The notes under the pieces were generated by a model. The model saw only the letters and a list, made by a program, of their open reading frames with translations. It did not search any database and was not told the origin of the DNA. Positions 6,357 through 7,627 of a stretch of DNA of 7,627 bases are shown in pieces. Origin of the DNA: an uncultured Blautia sp. (GTDB lineage Bacteria > Bacillota > Clostridia > Lachnospirales > Lachnospiraceae); contig CAKROW010000098.1 in NCBI GenBank assembly GCA_934373235.1, forward strand, positions 1 to 7,627. Direction: 5' to 3'. Within the stretch, counting starts at the first letter, position 1. Every line of letters begins with the position of its first letter. The position numbers and the translations under genes were made by a program.

Positions 6357-6370
6357 AAGGAGAGATTATC

Positions 6371-7492
6371 ATGCAGCGGATTTTTCATACACCTGAAGGT
6401 GTGCGGGATATTTATGGAGAGGAGTGCAGCCGCAAGAAATGGCTCCAGAAGAAACTCCATCAGGTGTTTTCAAAATATGGATATGAGGATATCGAAACAC
6501 CGGGATTTGAATATTTTGAAGTATTCAGTAATGAAGTCGGAACCATCCCTTCCAAAGATCTTTATAAATTTTTTGACAGAGAGGGAAATACCCTTGTCTT
6601 AAGACCGGACTTTACACCTTCTGTGTCCAGAGCCTGTGCTACGTATTTTGACCCTGACCAGACTCCGGCAAGACTTTGTTACACAGGAAATACATTTATC
6701 AATAATTCCAGTTTAAGGGGAAGGCTGAAAGAAAACACCCAGATGGGTGTGGAACATATGGGAGATGATTCTGCTGCAGCAGATGCAGAGATTCTCGCAA
6801 TGACCGTAGAATGTCTGAAGGCAGCAGGACTTACAGAATTTCAGGTCAGTGTAGGACAGGTAGATTACTATAAATCCCTGATCCGCGAGGCAGCACTTGA
6901 CAGTGAGCTGGAAGAACAGCTCCGTGAGCTGATCTCACAAAAAAACTATTTTGGTGTAGAGGAGCTTCTTAAGGAACAGAATCTGGATTCCCAGCTTACA
7001 CAGGCACTGACAGAGCTTCCCCAGATGTTTGGATCTTTTGAAGTCCTTGAAAAGGCACGAAGCCTTACTTCCAGTCCTGCAGCACTTTCTGCTGTGAAGC
7101 GCCTGGAAGAGATTTATGAGATCCTGAAGCTGTACGGCTGTGAAAAGTATATTGCCTTTGATTTTGGTATGCTCAGCAAATACCGTTATTATACAGGAAT
7201 TATTTTTCAGGCTTATACATATGGGACAGGTGAACCTCTGATCAAGGGAGGCCGTTATAATGATCTTATGAAACATTTCGGCAAACCGGCAGCATCCATA
7301 GGTTTTGCCATTGTTGTGGATAACCTGATGCTTGCTCTTTCCAGACAGAAAATTGAAGTACCTGCCCGTAAAGAAACAATCATCCTCACTTATCAGAGAG
7401 ATAAGCTTGAAAAAGCTGTGAAGGAAGCCATGAAGCTTCGCGCACAGGGAGAAAACGTGGCTTTACGCCCGGCAAAGGAGGAGCTTGACTGA
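6371..7492 (+). CDS. hisZ: ATP phosphoribosyltransferase regulatory subunit
   Basis: HisZ is a histidyl-tRNA synthetase paralogue that lacks aminoacylation activity. It binds short-form HisG to make the active, histidine-regulated enzyme for the first step of histidine synthesis (ATP plus PRPP to phosphoribosyl-ATP). The 373-residue protein starts 7 bases after AAGGAGA (6357-6363). Class II synthetase-like features are FHTPEGVRDIYG (5-16), LRPDFTPSVSR (77-87) and the motif 3 region GGRYNDLMKHFGKPAASIGFA (293-313). Synthetase residues are lost: the motif 2 segment CYTGNTFINN (103-112) lacks the usual arginine, and at 267-274 MLSKYRYY stands where HisRS has the catalytic arginine of its RGLDYY motif. 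These losses and the adjoining hisG identify HisZ rather than HisS. About 40 C-terminal residues resemble the start of an anticodon-binding domain. Stop and hisG start overlap (TGATG). Confidence 0.93.
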   Translation: MQRIFHTPEGVRDIYGEECSRKKWLQKKLHQVFSKYGYEDIETPGFEYFEVFSNEVGTIPSKDLYKFFDREGNTLVLRPDFTPSVSRACATYFDPDQTPARLCYTGNTFINNSSLRGRLKENTQMGVEHMGDDSAAADAEILAMTVECLKAAGLTEFQVSVGQVDYYKSLIREAALDSELEEQLRELISQKNYFGVEELLKEQNLDSQLTQALTELPQMFGSFEVLEKARSLTSSPAALSAVKRLEEIYEILKLYGCEKYIAFDFGMLSKYRYYTGIIFQAYTYGTGEPLIKGGRYNDLMKHFGKPAASIGFAIVVDNLMLALSRQKIEVPARKETIILTYQRDKLEKAVKEAMKLRAQGENVALRPAKEELD

Positions 7493-7627
7493 TGAGATAT
7501 CTCACATTTGCCCTTACAAAGGGGCGTCTTGCCAACAAAACACTTGATATGTTTGAAAAGATTGGAATCACCTGTGAGGAGATGCGGGATAAAGATTCCA
7601 GAAAGCTGATTTTTACCAATGAAGAAC
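7492..7627 (+). CDS. hisG: ATP phosphoribosyltransferase catalytic subunit, 3' end missing
   Basis: Catalytic subunit of the first histidine-pathway enzyme. Only the first 45 codons lie in the window. The translation starts MRYLTFALTKGRLANKTLD and ends in KDSRKLIFTNEE; the opening ALTKGRL and the DSRKLIF strand are typical HisG N-terminal sequence. The start codon shares its A with the hisZ stop (TGATG) and is preceded by AAAGGAGG (7474-7481). Direct adjacency to hisZ implies the short, HisZ-dependent form that lacks the C-terminal regulatory domain, which could only be confirmed from sequence beyond the edge. Confidence 0.92.
   Translation, partial: MRYLTFALTKGRLANKTLDMFEKIGITCEEMRDKDSRKLIFTNEE

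Noticed and set aside
6255..6370. T-box leader upstream of hisZ
   Set aside because: The conserved T-box sequence (TGGNACCGCG type) is absent and no terminator/antiterminator pair is seen.
6339..6602. 87-codon + strand frame beginning in the hisZ leader
   Set aside because: It has no ribosome site before ATG 6339 and overlaps the start of hisZ in another frame. AAGGAGA at 6357-6363 serves the hisZ ATG at 6371.
6371..7492. Histidyl-tRNA synthetase (hisS)
   Set aside because: Key aminoacylation arginines are missing, no full anticodon domain is present, and hisG follows immediately.
1..7627. CRISPR array, mobile element or phage genes
   Set aside because: No regularly spaced repeats, transposase, integrase or terminal repeats were seen; codon use looks uniform by eye.

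Overview
The window looks like ordinary chromosome from a low-to-mid GC Gram-positive anaerobe of the class Clostridia, most likely Lachnospiraceae. The signs are strong AGGAG-type ribosome sites, a synthetase-only small alarmone synthetase, RecU as the Holliday junction resolvase, a short single-anchor signal peptidase I, and a hisZ-hisG pair (the split, short-form ATP phosphoribosyltransferase). No transposase, phage gene, CRISPR array, tRNA or rRNA is visible. All intact genes lie on the + strand, and no gene-free stretch exceeds about 150 bases.

Layout. (1) 1-752: the 3' part of an M23-type cell-wall metallopeptidase gene, cut by the window edge. (2) 753-859: an intergenic region with an extended -10 promoter flanked by two perfect inverted repeats in interleaved order (A-B-A'-B'). 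(3) 860-6223: six tightly packed genes that read as one operon: small alarmone synthetase, YgiQ-type radical SAM protein, two-helix membrane protein of unknown function, RluA-family pseudouridine synthase, signal peptidase I (lepB) and recU. Gaps are 6-26 bp and two junctions overlap. (4) 6220-6370: a near-consensus sigma-A promoter whose -35 overlaps the recU stop codon, then a leader of about 115 nt that can fold and looks like a candidate cis-regulatory RNA. (5) 6371-7627: hisZ and the first 45 codons of hisG, the start of a histidine operon.

How the parts relate. The six-gene operon mixes stress signalling ((p)ppGpp synthesis), RNA modification, secretion and DNA recombination, so it is a housekeeping cluster rather than a pathway. 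HisZ and HisG form one enzyme for the first step of histidine synthesis. I found no clearly novel multi-gene system. The best candidates for undescribed biology are non-coding: the interleaved repeats upstream of the alarmone synthetase and the structured hisZ leader. The conserved-looking but unrecognised membrane protein at 3545-4165 comes next.
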